Shown: piece by piece, positions 1-8,796 of the stretch | Layout: each line of letters starts with the position of its first letter | Position numbering within the stretch: position 1 is the stretch's first letter | Source of the DNA: NCED01 sp035493955 | GTDB taxonomy: Bacteria; Pseudomonadota; Alphaproteobacteria; Caulobacterales; Caulobacteraceae | Reading direction: 5' to 3' | DNA: 64,000 bases | NCBI GenBank assembly: GCA_035493955.1 | Contig: DATJHI010000023.1 | Coordinates: forward strand, 183,438 to 247,437 | The notes under the pieces: generated by a model | What the model saw: only the letters and a program-made list of their open reading frames with translations | Databases searched by the model: none | What the model was told of the DNA's origin: nothing | Translations under genes and position numbers: made by a program

Positions 1-43
1 CGTGGATGAACATCAAGAGCTCGTGCTGCTTGCGCGTGAGCAT
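1..43 (-). CDS. lexA: LexA repressor, N-terminal fragment (cut by window edge)
   Basis: Only the first 14 codons lie in the window, reading MLTRKQHELLMFIH from the ATG at 43. This matches the start of the LexA DNA-binding domain in Caulobacter and relatives. LexA represses SOS DNA-repair genes and self-cleaves when RecA is activated. The upstream region carries a perfect alphaproteobacterial SOS box, which supports both the identity and autoregulation. The rest of the gene is outside the window. Confidence 0.85.
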   Translation of the reverse strand, partial: MLTRKQHELLMFIH

Positions 44-100
44 GGGTGGCGCCCTTCCAGATCGAATCCGTTGGCGGAACAAACCGCTAACACACAGGAT

Positions 101-115
101 GTTCTGTAAGTGTTC
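101..115. promoter_or_regulatory. LexA-binding SOS box (GTTC-N7-GTTC)
   Basis: A perfect direct repeat GTTC-N7-GTTC lies 57 bases upstream of the lexA start. This is the established SOS operator form in alphaproteobacteria, so lexA is probably autoregulated. Confidence 0.85.
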
Positions 116-137
116 CTAGTTAATGTCAAGTTACCGG

Positions 138-161
138 AAAAAAGGGACCCCGCGGGTGTCC
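138..161 (-). terminator. Rho-independent terminator of the trpGDC operon
   Basis: Directly after the trpC stop codon, read on the minus strand, a GC hairpin (GGAC plus CCC pairing with GGG plus GTCC, with one bulged base) is followed by six T residues. It separates the trp operon from the lexA promoter. Confidence 0.7.
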
Positions 162-162
162 G

Positions 163-948
163 CTATCCCAGCAGCGCCCGCGTCGCCGCGGTCACGTCGG
201 CATGGCGCATGAGGCTTTCGCCAACCAGCATGGCCCGGGCGCCGGCGCGGACCATGCGGGCCGCGTCCTCGGCGGTGGCGACGCCGCTTTCGGTCACTAG
301 CAAGGCGCCCGCCGGAACCAGGGGGGCCAGACGCTCGGTCACCGCTAGGTCGGTGACGAAGCTGCGCAGGTCGCGGTTGTTGACCCCGATCAGCCGGGCG
401 CCCAGGGCCGCCGCGCGGGCCAGTTCGGCCGCGTCGTGGACCTCGACCAGGGCGTCCATGCCGAGGCGCTGCGCCTCTTGCATCAGCGCCTCCGCCACCT
501 TGTCGTCGACCATGGCCATGATCACCAGGATCGCGTCGGCGCCGAGGGCCCGCGATTCGGCCACCTGCCAGGGATCGACCAGGAATTCCTTGCGCAGGCA
601 GGGCAGGGCGGCCGCGTCCCGCGCGGCGGTCAGATAGGCGTCGTCCCCCTGGAAGCTCGGCCCGTCGGTCAGCACCGACAGGCAGGACGCCCCGCCGGCC
701 TGATAGGCCAGCGCGAGGGCGGGAGGGTCGAAGTCGGCGCGGATCAGGCCCTTGGACGGGCTGGCCTTCTTGATCTCGGCGATCAGGGCCAGCCGGCCGG
801 GGACGGCGCGGGCCAGGGCCGCGGCGAACCCGCGGGGGGGCGAGGCGGCCGCGGCGGCGGCCTCCAGCCGCTCCCGGGGGAGCTTGGCCCGCCGTTCGGC
901 GACTTCGGCCCGCTTGTAGTCGGCGATGCGGCTGAGGATGTCGGTCAT
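163..948 (-). CDS. trpC: Indole-3-glycerol phosphate synthase
   Basis: 261 residues, the usual length for a monofunctional TrpC (no fused TrpF). It closes the ring of carboxyphenylamino-deoxyribulose phosphate to indole-3-glycerol phosphate in cytoplasmic tryptophan synthesis. The TIM-barrel motifs are visible: EIKKASPSKG near residue 57, LRKEF near 118, EVHD, GVNNRDL and ESGV in order. The ATG at 948 lies three bases after the trpD stop, so the gene is the last of the trpG-trpD-trpC operon and is likely translationally coupled. A hairpin with a T tract follows the stop. trpF, trpB and trpA are not in the window. Confidence 0.95.
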   Translation of the reverse strand: MTDILSRIADYKRAEVAERRAKLPRERLEAAAAAASPPRGFAAALARAVPGRLALIAEIKKASPSKGLIRADFDPPALALAYQAGGASCLSVLTDGPSFQGDDAYLTAARDAAALPCLRKEFLVDPWQVAESRALGADAILVIMAMVDDKVAEALMQEAQRLGMDALVEVHDAAELARAAALGARLIGVNNRDLRSFVTDLAVTERLAPLVPAGALLVTESGVATAEDAARMVRAGARAMLVGESLMRHADVTAATRALLG

Positions 949-951
949 GGC

Positions 952-1965
952 CTATCCGTTGGTCGCGGCGACAAGACCGTCCAGCGCCGCCGCGGCGCGG
1001 CCGTCGTCGATCACCTGGCCCGCGAGGACGATTCCCTCGCTGAGGGTCTCCACCGTCTCGCCGACCAGGAAGGCGGCGGCGGCGTTCAGCAACACCATGT
1101 CGCGATAGGCCCCGCGCTCGCCGGCCAGCAGGCGATTCAGCGCCGCCGCGTTGTGCGCCGGATCGCCGCCCCTGAGATCGTCGATCCTGGCGCGGGGCAG
1201 GCCTACCGCCTCGGGGGTCACGGTGAACAGGCGCACCGCACCGTCTTTCCACTCCGCGATCTCGGTCTCGCCCGTGGTGGTCATCTCGTCCATCCCCTGG
1301 CCGTGCACGACCCAGGCCCGCTCCGAGCCCAGGGCGCCCAGCACCCGCGCCAGGGGCTCGATCCAGCGGCTGGAGTAGACGCCCAGCACCTGGCGCTGCG
1401 CCCCGGCCGGGTTGGTGATGGGTCCCAGGAGGTTGAAGATGGTCCTGAACCCCAACTCCGCCCTGACCGCGGCCACGTGGCGCATCGCGCCATGGTGGGC
1501 CGGCGCGAACAGGAAGGCGATGCCGGCGTCGTCGAGGGCCCGCCGCTGCTGGTCCGCCGTGGCGTCGAGATTGACGCCCAGGGCCTTCAGCACGTCGGCG
1601 GCGCCGGACTTGGACGACAGGGCCCGGTTGCCGTGCTTGGCCACCTTCAACCCGCCCCCCGCGGCCACGAACCCCACCGCCGTCGAGATGTTGAGCGTGT
1701 GCAACCCGTCCCCGCCGGTGCCGCAGACGTCGATGGTCGGATGATCGTAGCGCAAGGGGGTCGCGGCCCGGCGCATGGCCCGGGCTCCGGCCGCCAGCTC
1801 GCCGGTGGTCTCCCCGCGCAGGCGCATGGCGGTCAGCGCCGCGGCCACCTGCGCCGGGGTCGGCTCGCCCTTCAGGCAGGCGGTGAAGAAGGCTTCGGCG
1901 TCGCCTTCCGTCAGGGTGGCTCCGTCCGCGAGCCGGGCCAGCAGCGGCTTGAAGGCGTCGGACAT
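952..1965 (-). CDS. trpD: Anthranilate phosphoribosyltransferase
   Basis: 337 residues, normal for the family. It transfers phosphoribose from PRPP to anthranilate, the second step of tryptophan synthesis. The PRPP-binding motif CGTGGDGLHTLNIST is near residue 80, and KHGNRALSSKSGAAD and NLLGPITNP follow in the expected order. It is the middle gene of the trpG-trpD-trpC operon, with 8 bases after trpG and 3 before trpC. It is not fused to TrpG, unlike the enterobacterial arrangement. Confidence 0.95.
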   Translation of the reverse strand: MSDAFKPLLARLADGATLTEGDAEAFFTACLKGEPTPAQVAAALTAMRLRGETTGELAAGARAMRRAATPLRYDHPTIDVCGTGGDGLHTLNISTAVGFVAAGGGLKVAKHGNRALSSKSGAADVLKALGVNLDATADQQRRALDDAGIAFLFAPAHHGAMRHVAAVRAELGFRTIFNLLGPITNPAGAQRQVLGVYSSRWIEPLARVLGALGSERAWVVHGQGMDEMTTTGETEIAEWKDGAVRLFTVTPEAVGLPRARIDDLRGGDPAHNAAALNRLLAGERGAYRDMVLLNAAAAFLVGETVETLSEGIVLAGQVIDDGRAAAALDGLVAATNG

Positions 1966-1973
1966 GGCGCGGA

Positions 1974-2564
1974 CTAGACCTGGGCCGTGCGCTTGACGCC
2001 CGCCAGGTCGAGGAAATTGCCCAAAAGCTGGTGGCCGCCCTCGGTGGCGATGGATTCGGGGTGGAACTGCACGCCGTAGATCGGACGGGTCTTGTGCTTC
2101 AGCCCCATGATCTCGCCGTCGTCGGTCCAGGCGGCGACCTCCAGAACTTCCGGCAGGGGGTCGGCCAGGACGGCCAGGCTGTGGTAGCGCGCCGCGGTGA
2201 AGCCGTCGCGCAGGCCCGCGAACACGCCCTCGCCGCGATGGTGGATCGGACTGGTCTTGCCATGCATCAGGGTCTTGGCCCGGATCACCTGGCCGCCGAA
2301 AGCCTGGCCGATAGCCTGGTGGCCCAGGCAGACGCCGAAGATGGGCAGGTCCTGCGGCGCGGCCGCCAACAGATCGAGGCAGATGCCGGCTTCGTTGGGG
2401 GTGCAGGGCCCCGGGGACAACAGCACCGCCTCGGGCTTCAGGGCCAGGGCCTCCTCGACGCTGAGCGCGTCGTTCCGGACCACGCGCGTGGCCGCCCCAA
2501 GCTCGGCCAGGTAGTGGACGAGGTTGTAGGTGAAGCTGTCGTAGTTATCGACCACCAGGATCAT
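1974..2564 (-). CDS. trpG: Anthranilate synthase component II (glutamine amidotransferase)
   Basis: 196 residues, a class I glutamine amidotransferase that supplies ammonia to TrpE. The nucleophile Cys79 sits in FGVCLGHQAIGQ, and the catalytic His in VQFHPES near the C-terminus. MILVVDNYDSFTYNLV is the classic TrpG/PabA start. In some bacteria this subunit also serves PabB. It is the first gene of trpGDC, about 1.2 kb from trpE on the same strand but separated from it by two other genes, so the two synthase subunits are probably transcribed separately. Confidence 0.93.
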   Translation of the reverse strand: MILVVDNYDSFTYNLVHYLAELGAATRVVRNDALSVEEALALKPEAVLLSPGPCTPNEAGICLDLLAAAPQDLPIFGVCLGHQAIGQAFGGQVIRAKTLMHGKTSPIHHRGEGVFAGLRDGFTAARYHSLAVLADPLPEVLEVAAWTDDGEIMGLKHKTRPIYGVQFHPESIATEGGHQLLGNFLDLAGVKRTAQV

Positions 2565-2640
2565 CGGCGCTGTTTAGGCCGAGACCGACGCCGCGCCAAG
2601 GGTGACGCGATCCGGGCCGACTCGGGCTTAGACTCTCGCC

Positions 2641-2841
2641 ATGCCGATCGACCACCTGCTCGACGACCCGCCCGCCGTCGCCGCGCCCCGCGCCGCCGTG
2701 GCCATCCGCGCCGCCCGCGCCAAGCTCAACGCCCCGCCCCGGATCGCGCCGCTGTGGCCGCTCCTGGCCGCCGCGGCTTTCGCCGCCTTCACCGCCTTGT
2801 TGTTGGCGACCGCGGTGATCATCGGCCTGCCGAAGTTCTAA
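2641..2841 (+). CDS. Small single-span membrane protein, unknown function
   Basis: 66 residues. The first ~38 residues are Ala/Pro/Arg-rich and probably cytoplasmic. A hydrophobic segment (about residues 42-62, PLLAAAAFAAFTALLLATAV) is a convincing single transmembrane helix close to the C-terminus. It is divergent from trpG across a 76-base shared promoter region. I do not recognise the family. Its GC-rich third positions and clean hydrophobic pattern argue that it is translated, but the evidence is coding pattern only. Confidence 0.55.
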   Translation: MPIDHLLDDPPAVAAPRAAVAIRAARAKLNAPPRIAPLWPLLAAAAFAAFTALLLATAVIIGLPKF

Positions 2842-2907
2842 CGTTCCGGGCTCGGCCGCGGATGGACCTCCCAACAGGGAGGATATCCACGGGAGCGCCG
2901 CAAGCGT

Positions 2908-2932
2908 CGGGCCGCCTGATGCAGGCGGCCCG
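2908..2932. terminator. Strong hairpin between convergent genes
   Basis: The inverted repeat CGGGCCGCC / GGCGGCCCG with a 7-base loop lies between the ends of the small membrane-protein gene and the glycine-zipper gene. There is no clear T tract on either side, so it may act as a bidirectional, non-canonical terminator. Confidence 0.5.
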
Positions 2933-2952
2933 AACACCCACGCCGGTTCTGA

Positions 2953-3594
2953 TCAGTAGCGGCGCGGACCGGTCTGCTTCAGCCAGGTGATTTGCTGGCC
3001 GAGGTTGTCCAGGCGCACCTGCATGTAGTCGGCGTCTTGGCGGCTCAAACGCCCGCCGTCGCGGCGACGCAGCCGCTGCTCGGTATTGCGAAGGTCGCGA
3101 AGCATGTCGGTGGCGCGCCGCGCCTCTCTGCGGTCCAGCGTGCCTTGCTCGACGCCGCGCTGAATGCGCTGCTCCAGCCAGTCCTCCCGCTCGCGGATGC
3201 CCTGGGGCGCGCCGCGCCAGAAGCCGTCGGGGCCAGCGCCGTAGCCATAGCCGCCCCGGTCGTACCGATCACCCCGGTCATCCCGGCGGTCATAGTTCTG
3301 AACCGGTTGCTGGACCTGGTCCTGACGATAGTAGCCTTCGGGGCAACGGACCGAAGAGCCCGCGATCTGGTTGCCGACGATAGCGCCGCCCACCCCGCCG
3401 ATCACGGCGCCCGTGGTCTTGTCGCCGCGGCCGGCGATCGCGCTGCCGAGGACGGCCCCGCCCACGGCGCCGAGCACCGTGCCCGCGGCGCGGTTGTCCT
3501 GGCGGACGCAGCCGGGCGGCGGGGTCTGGGCCGAGGCCAAGGCGGGAACGGTGGAAGCGCCGATCAGGGCGCCGATCAGGATGAATGTACGCAT
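2953..3594 (-). CDS. Exported glycine-zipper 2TM envelope protein
   Basis: 213 residues with a Sec signal peptide (residues 1 to about 22, ending ALASAQ). A glycine-zipper segment follows at about residues 36-80 (AVGGAVLGSAIAG, then IGGVGGAIVGNQIAG), as in 17-kDa surface-antigen-like outer-membrane proteins. The middle is Arg/Asp/Gly/Tyr-rich. The C-terminal ~90 residues are charged and probably helical (QRGVEQGTLDRREARRA). It is likely envelope-associated, but its specific role is unknown. A smaller relative is encoded at 63076-63420. Confidence 0.7.
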   Translation of the reverse strand: MRTFILIGALIGASTVPALASAQTPPPGCVRQDNRAAGTVLGAVGGAVLGSAIAGRGDKTTGAVIGGVGGAIVGNQIAGSSVRCPEGYYRQDQVQQPVQNYDRRDDRGDRYDRGGYGYGAGPDGFWRGAPQGIREREDWLEQRIQRGVEQGTLDRREARRATDMLRDLRNTEQRLRRRDGGRLSRQDADYMQVRLDNLGQQITWLKQTGPRRY

Positions 3595-3774
3595 TGAATT
3601 ATCTTTCGGTTTCCCGTCTCAGGTGAGCACAGGTTCATCGGAGAAATCGGCCCCGGTGCGGGGCGACGAAACACCACGGCCAACAATAAGGAGAGGGGCT
3701 GAACGCAGGCCGCGCCTGTCGTTGTCCAGCGTTCATCTAGCCGAAACGGGCAGCCGGATGTTCGGTTCCTGAAC

Positions 3775-5304
3775 CTACTTGAACCGCCACGCCTCTTCCG
3801 CCGCCCGGCGCAGGGAGCGGGTCTTGTGGCGCGTCTCCTCGTATTCCGCGTCGGGGTCGCTGTCGGCCACCACCCCGCCGCCGCCCTGGACGTACATCAT
3901 CCCGTCCTTGAGCAGGGCCGTGCGCAGGACGATGCAGGTGTCGACCGAGCCGTTGGCCGAGATGTAGCCGGCCGCCCCCGCATAGGCGAGGCCGCGCTTT
4001 TCGCTCTCCAGCTCGTCGATGATCTGCATGGCCCGCACCTTGGGCGCCCCCGACAGGGTGCCGGCGGGAAGGGCGGTCAGGATCACGTCGACCGGATCCA
4101 GCCCTTCCGGAGCCGCGCCCTCCACGTTGGAGACGATGTGCATGACCGTCGAATAGCGCTCGATCTTGAAGCTTTCGGTGACCGTCACCCGCGGCGCGGT
4201 CCCGACGTCGTTGCGCCCGGCGTCGTTCAGCATCACCGCCCGGCCGACGTCGTTGCGGCCGAGGTCGAGCAGCATCAGGTGCTCGGCCCGTTCCTTGGGG
4301 TCGTCCAGGAGGTCGCGTTCGTTCTGGGCGTCCTCTTCCGGGGTTGCCCCGCGGGGACGGGTGCCGGCGATGGGGCGGATGGTCACCTTGCCGTCGCGCA
4401 GGCGCACCAGGATCTCCGGGCTGGACCCCGCCAGCTGGAAGTCGCCGAAGTTCAGATAGAACAGGAACGGCGACGGGTTGAGCCGTCGCAGGGACCGGTA
4501 GAAGGCGAACGGGTCGAGGTCGAAGCGGGCGCGGAAGCGGTGGCTCGGCACCACCTGGAAGATGTCGCCGGCGGCGATGTAGTCCTTCGCCTTGGCCACG
4601 ATGCGATGGTAGTCGGCCCGGCTGACCGGCGAGTCCGGCGGTTCCTGCACGTGCGGGGCGCCGCCGACGCGCGCCCCCAGAGGCTTGGCGAGGTCGGCCT
4701 CGGTCTCGACCAGCCGCGCCATCGCGGCCTCGTAGGCCTGACAGTCGGAAATCCCGGCCTCAGGGCGGGCCGTGGTGCAGAGCACGATCTCCTGGCCGAT
4801 GGAATCGAACACCGCCACCACCGACGGCCGCGTCATCACCGCGTCGGGCAGGCCGAGGACGTCCGGCTTGGCCGGGCCCACCGGCTCGAACTGCCGGATC
4901 ATGTCGTAGCCCAGCACCCCGAACAGGCCCGCCGCCATGGGCGGTAGCTCCGGCGGCAGGTCGAAGCGGGTGTCGGCCACCAAGGCCCTCAGAGAGTCGA
5001 GGGCCGGCAGCGGCTCGGGCGCATAGCGGCCGGCGGCGATCGCCTCGGGCCCCCGCGCCACTTCGGCGGACGCGCCGAAACAGCGCCACACCAGGTCGGG
5101 CTTGAGGGCGACGATGGAATAGCGCCCGCGCCAGGTCCCGCCCTCGACCGACTCGTACAGAAAGGCGAAGGGCCGTCCCTGGCCGATCTTCAGATAGGCC
5201 GAGACCGGCGTCTCGATGTCGTCGACCAGACGGGTCCAGACGACCTGGGCCCGGCCTGCCCGGTACAGCGCCGAAAAGGCGTCGAAATCGGGACTGGGGA
5301 TCAC
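3775..5304 (-). CDS. trpE: Anthranilate synthase component I
   Basis: 509 residues, normal for TrpE. It converts chorismate plus ammonia from TrpG to anthranilate, the committed step of tryptophan synthesis. Near residue 49, LYES resembles the LLES motif that binds inhibitory tryptophan, so feedback control is likely. Chorismate-binding motifs include PIAGTRPRG, DLGRNDVGR, GTLSGAPKVRAM and the C-terminal GGGVVADSDP. Its start overlaps the stop of the upstream ppiD-like gene by four bases (ATGA type), implying translational coupling. No leader-peptide attenuator can sit directly upstream because the genes overlap. Confidence 0.95.
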   Translation of the reverse strand: MIPSPDFDAFSALYRAGRAQVVWTRLVDDIETPVSAYLKIGQGRPFAFLYESVEGGTWRGRYSIVALKPDLVWRCFGASAEVARGPEAIAAGRYAPEPLPALDSLRALVADTRFDLPPELPPMAAGLFGVLGYDMIRQFEPVGPAKPDVLGLPDAVMTRPSVVAVFDSIGQEIVLCTTARPEAGISDCQAYEAAMARLVETEADLAKPLGARVGGAPHVQEPPDSPVSRADYHRIVAKAKDYIAAGDIFQVVPSHRFRARFDLDPFAFYRSLRRLNPSPFLFYLNFGDFQLAGSSPEILVRLRDGKVTIRPIAGTRPRGATPEEDAQNERDLLDDPKERAEHLMLLDLGRNDVGRAVMLNDAGRNDVGTAPRVTVTESFKIERYSTVMHIVSNVEGAAPEGLDPVDVILTALPAGTLSGAPKVRAMQIIDELESEKRGLAYAGAAGYISANGSVDTCIVLRTALLKDGMMYVQGGGGVVADSDPDAEYEETRHKTRSLRRAAEEAWRFK

Positions 5305-7220
5305 TTCTTCGCCCCAGCCGGCCCCGCCGGCAGGGCTTCCAGGCCGAGGGCGGTGCGGGCCTTGGCGTAGTCCACCGTCGGCTTGATCTCCTGGCGGGCG
5401 GCGATCCTGGCGGCGGCGGTGAAGTCGTTGAACAGCACGTTGCGGAAATCGTCACGCTGGACCTCGACCTGGGCGGCGAGTTCGGCCGGCGGGCCGGTCG
5501 CGATCTTGTCCAGCCGCCCGAGGACCAGGCCGAGCTTCTGGTCCTGGCCGACGAAGACCTCGCCGGGCTTGGCCCCGAACAGCTTCTGCATGAAGTCGTT
5601 GGAGAAGGTCTTGCCCGCGGCGCTGCGCTGGACGTCGGCGGCGGTCTGCACCGTGGCCCCGACCGAGGCGGCGGCCTGGGCCATGGTCTGGCCTTTCTTG
5701 ATCGCCGCAGTCAGGGCGTCGGCCTTGGCGGCGAGCGCCTTCTGCTGGGTCTCGAACATCAGCATCTGGCTCGCGGCGGGGCGGACCTCGTCGACGCCGG
5801 CCAGGGCGGACTTCATGACCTTGTCCACGCGCACCGCGGCGTATTCCCCCTGGCCGAGGTCGATGACCTCGGAATCCCCGCTCTGGGGCAGGGCGAAGGC
5901 GGCCTGCACGAGCTTGGGCGGGATGGGCATCGGCTGACCCTGCAGGTTCGTCCCCTGGGCGGTGAGCGGCACGGGATAGGGCATGACCTTGGCGCCGGAC
6001 TTCTGGGCGGCCTCGGCCATGTTGGCGCCGCCGGAACGGGCGTCCTCGTACTTCTGGACGATCTGGTAGACCTTTTCGGTCGCCCCTTCCTTCTGGATCT
6101 CGCCGGTGATCTTGGCCCGGGCCTCGTCCAGGGTGGCCTGGTGGCCGGCGCCGACCTTGGTCACCTTGACGACCGCAAGGCCGAGGGCGCCCTGGGTGGG
6201 GCCGATCACGTCGCCGGCCTTGACCGGGCCGAACACCGTGTCGGCGATCTTGCGGTCGGAAACGGCGGTCTTGGGGGCGTCGGCATAGGAGACGGTGTTC
6301 ACGCCCAGCGACTTGGCCACCTGTTCGGGATCGGCGCCCTTGCGCAGCAGATCGGCGGCGTTGGCCCCGGCGGCGGCCGTCTTGACCGGCACCTGCACGA
6401 AGGAGCGGGTCTCCGGGATGGACAGGGCGTCCTTCTCGAAGTTGAACCGCTTCAGCACCTCGGCCTCAGGGACCGGCACGGCCTGGGCGAACTCGGCCGG
6501 GCTGAAGCGGACGAAGCTCAGCTGGCGCAGCTCGGGCTTGGTGAAGCGCGGCGCGTTCTTCTTGATGTAGGCGGCGAGGTCGGCGTCTGTGGGCTTGGCC
6601 AGGGGGCCGGCCAGGCTTGGCGCCAGGGCGAACCAGGTGACGTCGCGGCCTTCGCGATTATAGGCGGCGATCGCCGCCATATAGGTGCGCGGCGTGGTCA
6701 GCCCGGCGGCGAGGCCGCTCAGGAGCTGGCCCTGGGCGATCTGGTCGCGCAACAGCTGTTCGTAGGCCGCTCCGGTCAGGCCGTTTTCCTGCAGCCGGGT
6801 CTCATAGGTCTGTTTGTCGAACTTGCCGGAAACCGGGTCGAAGAAGGCCGACTGCTTGCGCAGTTCGCCGACCACCAGCTTGTCCGACGGATTGACCCCG
6901 AGCTTGGTCACCAGGGCGGCGAAGGCCTCGGACTGGGCTAGGCTGTCGGCCAGGCCGCGGTCCGCTCCGGCGGCCACCGCCTGTTCGGTGCTGACCGGCT
7001 GGCCGCCGTTCTGCTGTTCGACGTCCTTTTTGTAGCGGTCGAACATCTGCTTGTACTGGGCCGAGCCGATGGTGCGGGCCCCGGCCTCGACCACGGCGTC
7101 CTTGACCGAATGGTTGCGGAAGACGTCGGCGATGCCGAAGACCGCGAAGCTGACCACCAGCAGTCCGAGCAGGATGGTGGCGACGGGCGATTTCGCGAAA
7201 GAGCGGATCTGGGCGAGCAT
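5301..7220 (-). CDS. ppiD: Membrane-anchored periplasmic peptidyl-prolyl isomerase (PpiD/SurA-like)
   Basis: 639 residues. An N-terminal membrane anchor (about residues 12-33, PVATILLGLLVVSFAVFGIA) is followed by a SurA_N-like chaperone region. The parvulin-type PPIase domain is at about residues 240-370 and a long C-terminal region follows. This matches PpiD, which sits at the inner membrane and helps fold exported proteins emerging from SecYEG. The C-terminus overlaps trpE by four bases, an odd functional pairing. Transcription starts in the region divergent from tpiA. The parvulin domain looks degenerate by eye, as in many PpiD proteins, so it may be mainly a chaperone. Confidence 0.85.
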   Translation of the reverse strand: MLAQIRSFAKSPVATILLGLLVVSFAVFGIADVFRNHSVKDAVVEAGARTIGSAQYKQMFDRYKKDVEQQNGGQPVSTEQAVAAGADRGLADSLAQSEAFAALVTKLGVNPSDKLVVGELRKQSAFFDPVSGKFDKQTYETRLQENGLTGAAYEQLLRDQIAQGQLLSGLAAGLTTPRTYMAAIAAYNREGRDVTWFALAPSLAGPLAKPTDADLAAYIKKNAPRFTKPELRQLSFVRFSPAEFAQAVPVPEAEVLKRFNFEKDALSIPETRSFVQVPVKTAAAGANAADLLRKGADPEQVAKSLGVNTVSYADAPKTAVSDRKIADTVFGPVKAGDVIGPTQGALGLAVVKVTKVGAGHQATLDEARAKITGEIQKEGATEKVYQIVQKYEDARSGGANMAEAAQKSGAKVMPYPVPLTAQGTNLQGQPMPIPPKLVQAAFALPQSGDSEVIDLGQGEYAAVRVDKVMKSALAGVDEVRPAASQMLMFETQQKALAAKADALTAAIKKGQTMAQAAASVGATVQTAADVQRSAAGKTFSNDFMQKLFGAKPGEVFVGQDQKLGLVLGRLDKIATGPPAELAAQVEVQRDDFRNVLFNDFTAAARIAARQEIKPTVDYAKARTALGLEALPAGPAGAKK

Positions 7221-7370
7221 CGCGGCGGCGAATCCTTTTGGTTGGCGTATGCGGGGGACGCACAGGCTGGGCCGGTATAGTGGAGCGGGCGAGGCGGGAG
7301 CAAGGCGTGACAGGGGCCTCCGCCTGTCCTAACGACGGCCATCTTTCGTGATTGGGGACCAGACCGCGCC

Positions 7371-8114
7371 ATGACCACCCGCAAGTTCATCGTCGGCAAC
7401 TGGAAGATGAACGGCCTGACCGCCGGGCTGGACGAGGCCGCCGAGGTGGCGAAGGCGCTCGCGTCACGGCCGGCCCATCCCCGCGTCGCCATCTGTCCGC
7501 CGGCCACCCTGATCGAGCGCCTGACCCGGCGCGTGGCCGGGACGGCGGTGGAGGTGGGGGCGCAGGACTGCCGCCCCGAGGCGGGCGGGGCCTTCACCGG
7601 GGACGTCTGCGCCGCCATGCTGCACGACGCCGGGGCGCGGCTGGTCATCCTCGGTCATTCCGAGCGGCGCGCCGGGCACGGCGAGACCGACGCCCAGGTC
7701 GCCGCCAAGGCGCTCGCGGCCCTGGCCGCGGGCCTGGAGCCGATCATCTGCGTCGGCGAAAGCCTGGAGCAGCGCCAGTCCGGACTGGCCGCCACCATCG
7801 TCCGCGCCCAGGTGGAGGCTTCGCTCCCCCCGGAGCTGGAAGGTCGGCCCTTCGCGGTGGCCTATGAGCCGATCTGGGCCATCGGCACCGGGCTGACGCC
7901 CTCGATCCCCGAGATCGAGGCGATCCACACCGAGATCCGGGGCGTGCTGTCGCACCGCTTCGCCCACAGCGGCGCCTCGCCCATCCTCTATGGCGGCTCG
8001 GTCAAGCCGGCCAATGCGCGGGAGATCCTGCACGCGGCCGAGGTCGGCGGGGCCCTGGTCGGAGGCGCGTCCCTGCTGGCCAAGGACTTCCTGGCCATCA
8101 TCGAAGGGGCGTAA
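7371..8114 (+). CDS. tpiA: Triosephosphate isomerase
   Basis: 247 residues, standard length. It interconverts dihydroxyacetone phosphate and glyceraldehyde 3-phosphate. Active-site motifs are complete: GNWKMN near residue 10 (Lys), LGHSERR near 93 (His), YEPIWAIGTG near 163 (Glu) and LYGGSVKP for phosphate binding. It is divergent from ppiD and followed by secG on the same strand; the tpiA-secG-pyrG order is common in alphaproteobacteria. The ATG at 7371 starts directly with the conserved N-terminus (MTTRKFIVGNWKMNG). Confidence 0.96.
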   Translation: MTTRKFIVGNWKMNGLTAGLDEAAEVAKALASRPAHPRVAICPPATLIERLTRRVAGTAVEVGAQDCRPEAGGAFTGDVCAAMLHDAGARLVILGHSERRAGHGETDAQVAAKALAALAAGLEPIICVGESLEQRQSGLAATIVRAQVEASLPPELEGRPFAVAYEPIWAIGTGLTPSIPEIEAIHTEIRGVLSHRFAHSGASPILYGGSVKPANAREILHAAEVGGALVGGASLLAKDFLAIIEGA

Positions 8115-8272
8115 GGCGGCGGCGGCGGCGAGCCTTCCCACCATCCGCCTTCGGAGTGGGGGAGAGCTTCGCCCATCGACTTCCGCCCCGCGATGGTGTT
8201 AGAGGGCGCGCTTGCCCGGAGCGCGTCCCGCGCCCACATCAACGACGTTCCAACCAAAAGCCACGGCGGCCC

Positions 8273-8752
8273 ATGCTTCTCGCCATCCTGCTCGTCTTCC
8301 AGATCGTGGTCTGCGTCGCTCTCGTCGGCGTGATCCTGCTGCAGCGCTCCGAAGGGGGCGCGCTGGGCATGGGCGGCGGGCCCACCGGCTTCATGACCGC
8401 CCGCGGCGCCGGCGACCTGTTGACGCGGACCACGGCCATCCTGGCGACGATCTTCTTCGTCCTGTCGATCACCCTGACCATCGTCGCCGGCCACCAGAAG
8501 GGCGGCGGATCGGTGGTCGACCGGCTGAAAGTGGACGCGCTGAATCCCGACGCCCTGACCAGGCCCCAGCCCGCGCCCGTTCCGGCCCAGCCCGCGCCCC
8601 CCGCGGACGGCGGCCCGGCCGCGCCCAGCGTGTTCCAGGCGCCCGCGCCCCAGGTCAACACGGCGCCGGCGGCGCCCGCGTCCGGGTCGGTGTTCTCCGC
8701 CCCGGCCGCCCCGGCCGCGTCCGCTCCGTCCAAGCCGGCGCCGGCCAAGTGA
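8273..8752 (+). CDS. secG: Preprotein translocase subunit SecG
   Basis: 159 residues when started at the ATG at 8273, which begins directly with the first hydrophobic helix (MLLAILLVFQIVVCVALVG). An in-frame start upstream would add 39 basic residues before the helix and is unlikely. The loop motif LLQRSEGGALGMGGG is diagnostic for SecG, and a second helix lies at about residues 50-72. SecG helps SecYEG cycle during protein export. The C-terminal ~70 residues form a Pro/Ala-rich tail that makes it longer than enterobacterial SecG (about 110 residues), a feature common in alphaproteobacteria. Confidence 0.9.
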   Translation: MLLAILLVFQIVVCVALVGVILLQRSEGGALGMGGGPTGFMTARGAGDLLTRTTAILATIFFVLSITLTIVAGHQKGGGSVVDRLKVDALNPDALTRPQPAPVPAQPAPPADGGPAAPSVFQAPAPQVNTAPAAPASGSVFSAPAAPAASAPSKPAPAK

Positions 8753-8796
8753 TTCGGCCGCCCCGGCGGCGCGAATCAGGGCTAAGCTGAACCCCC

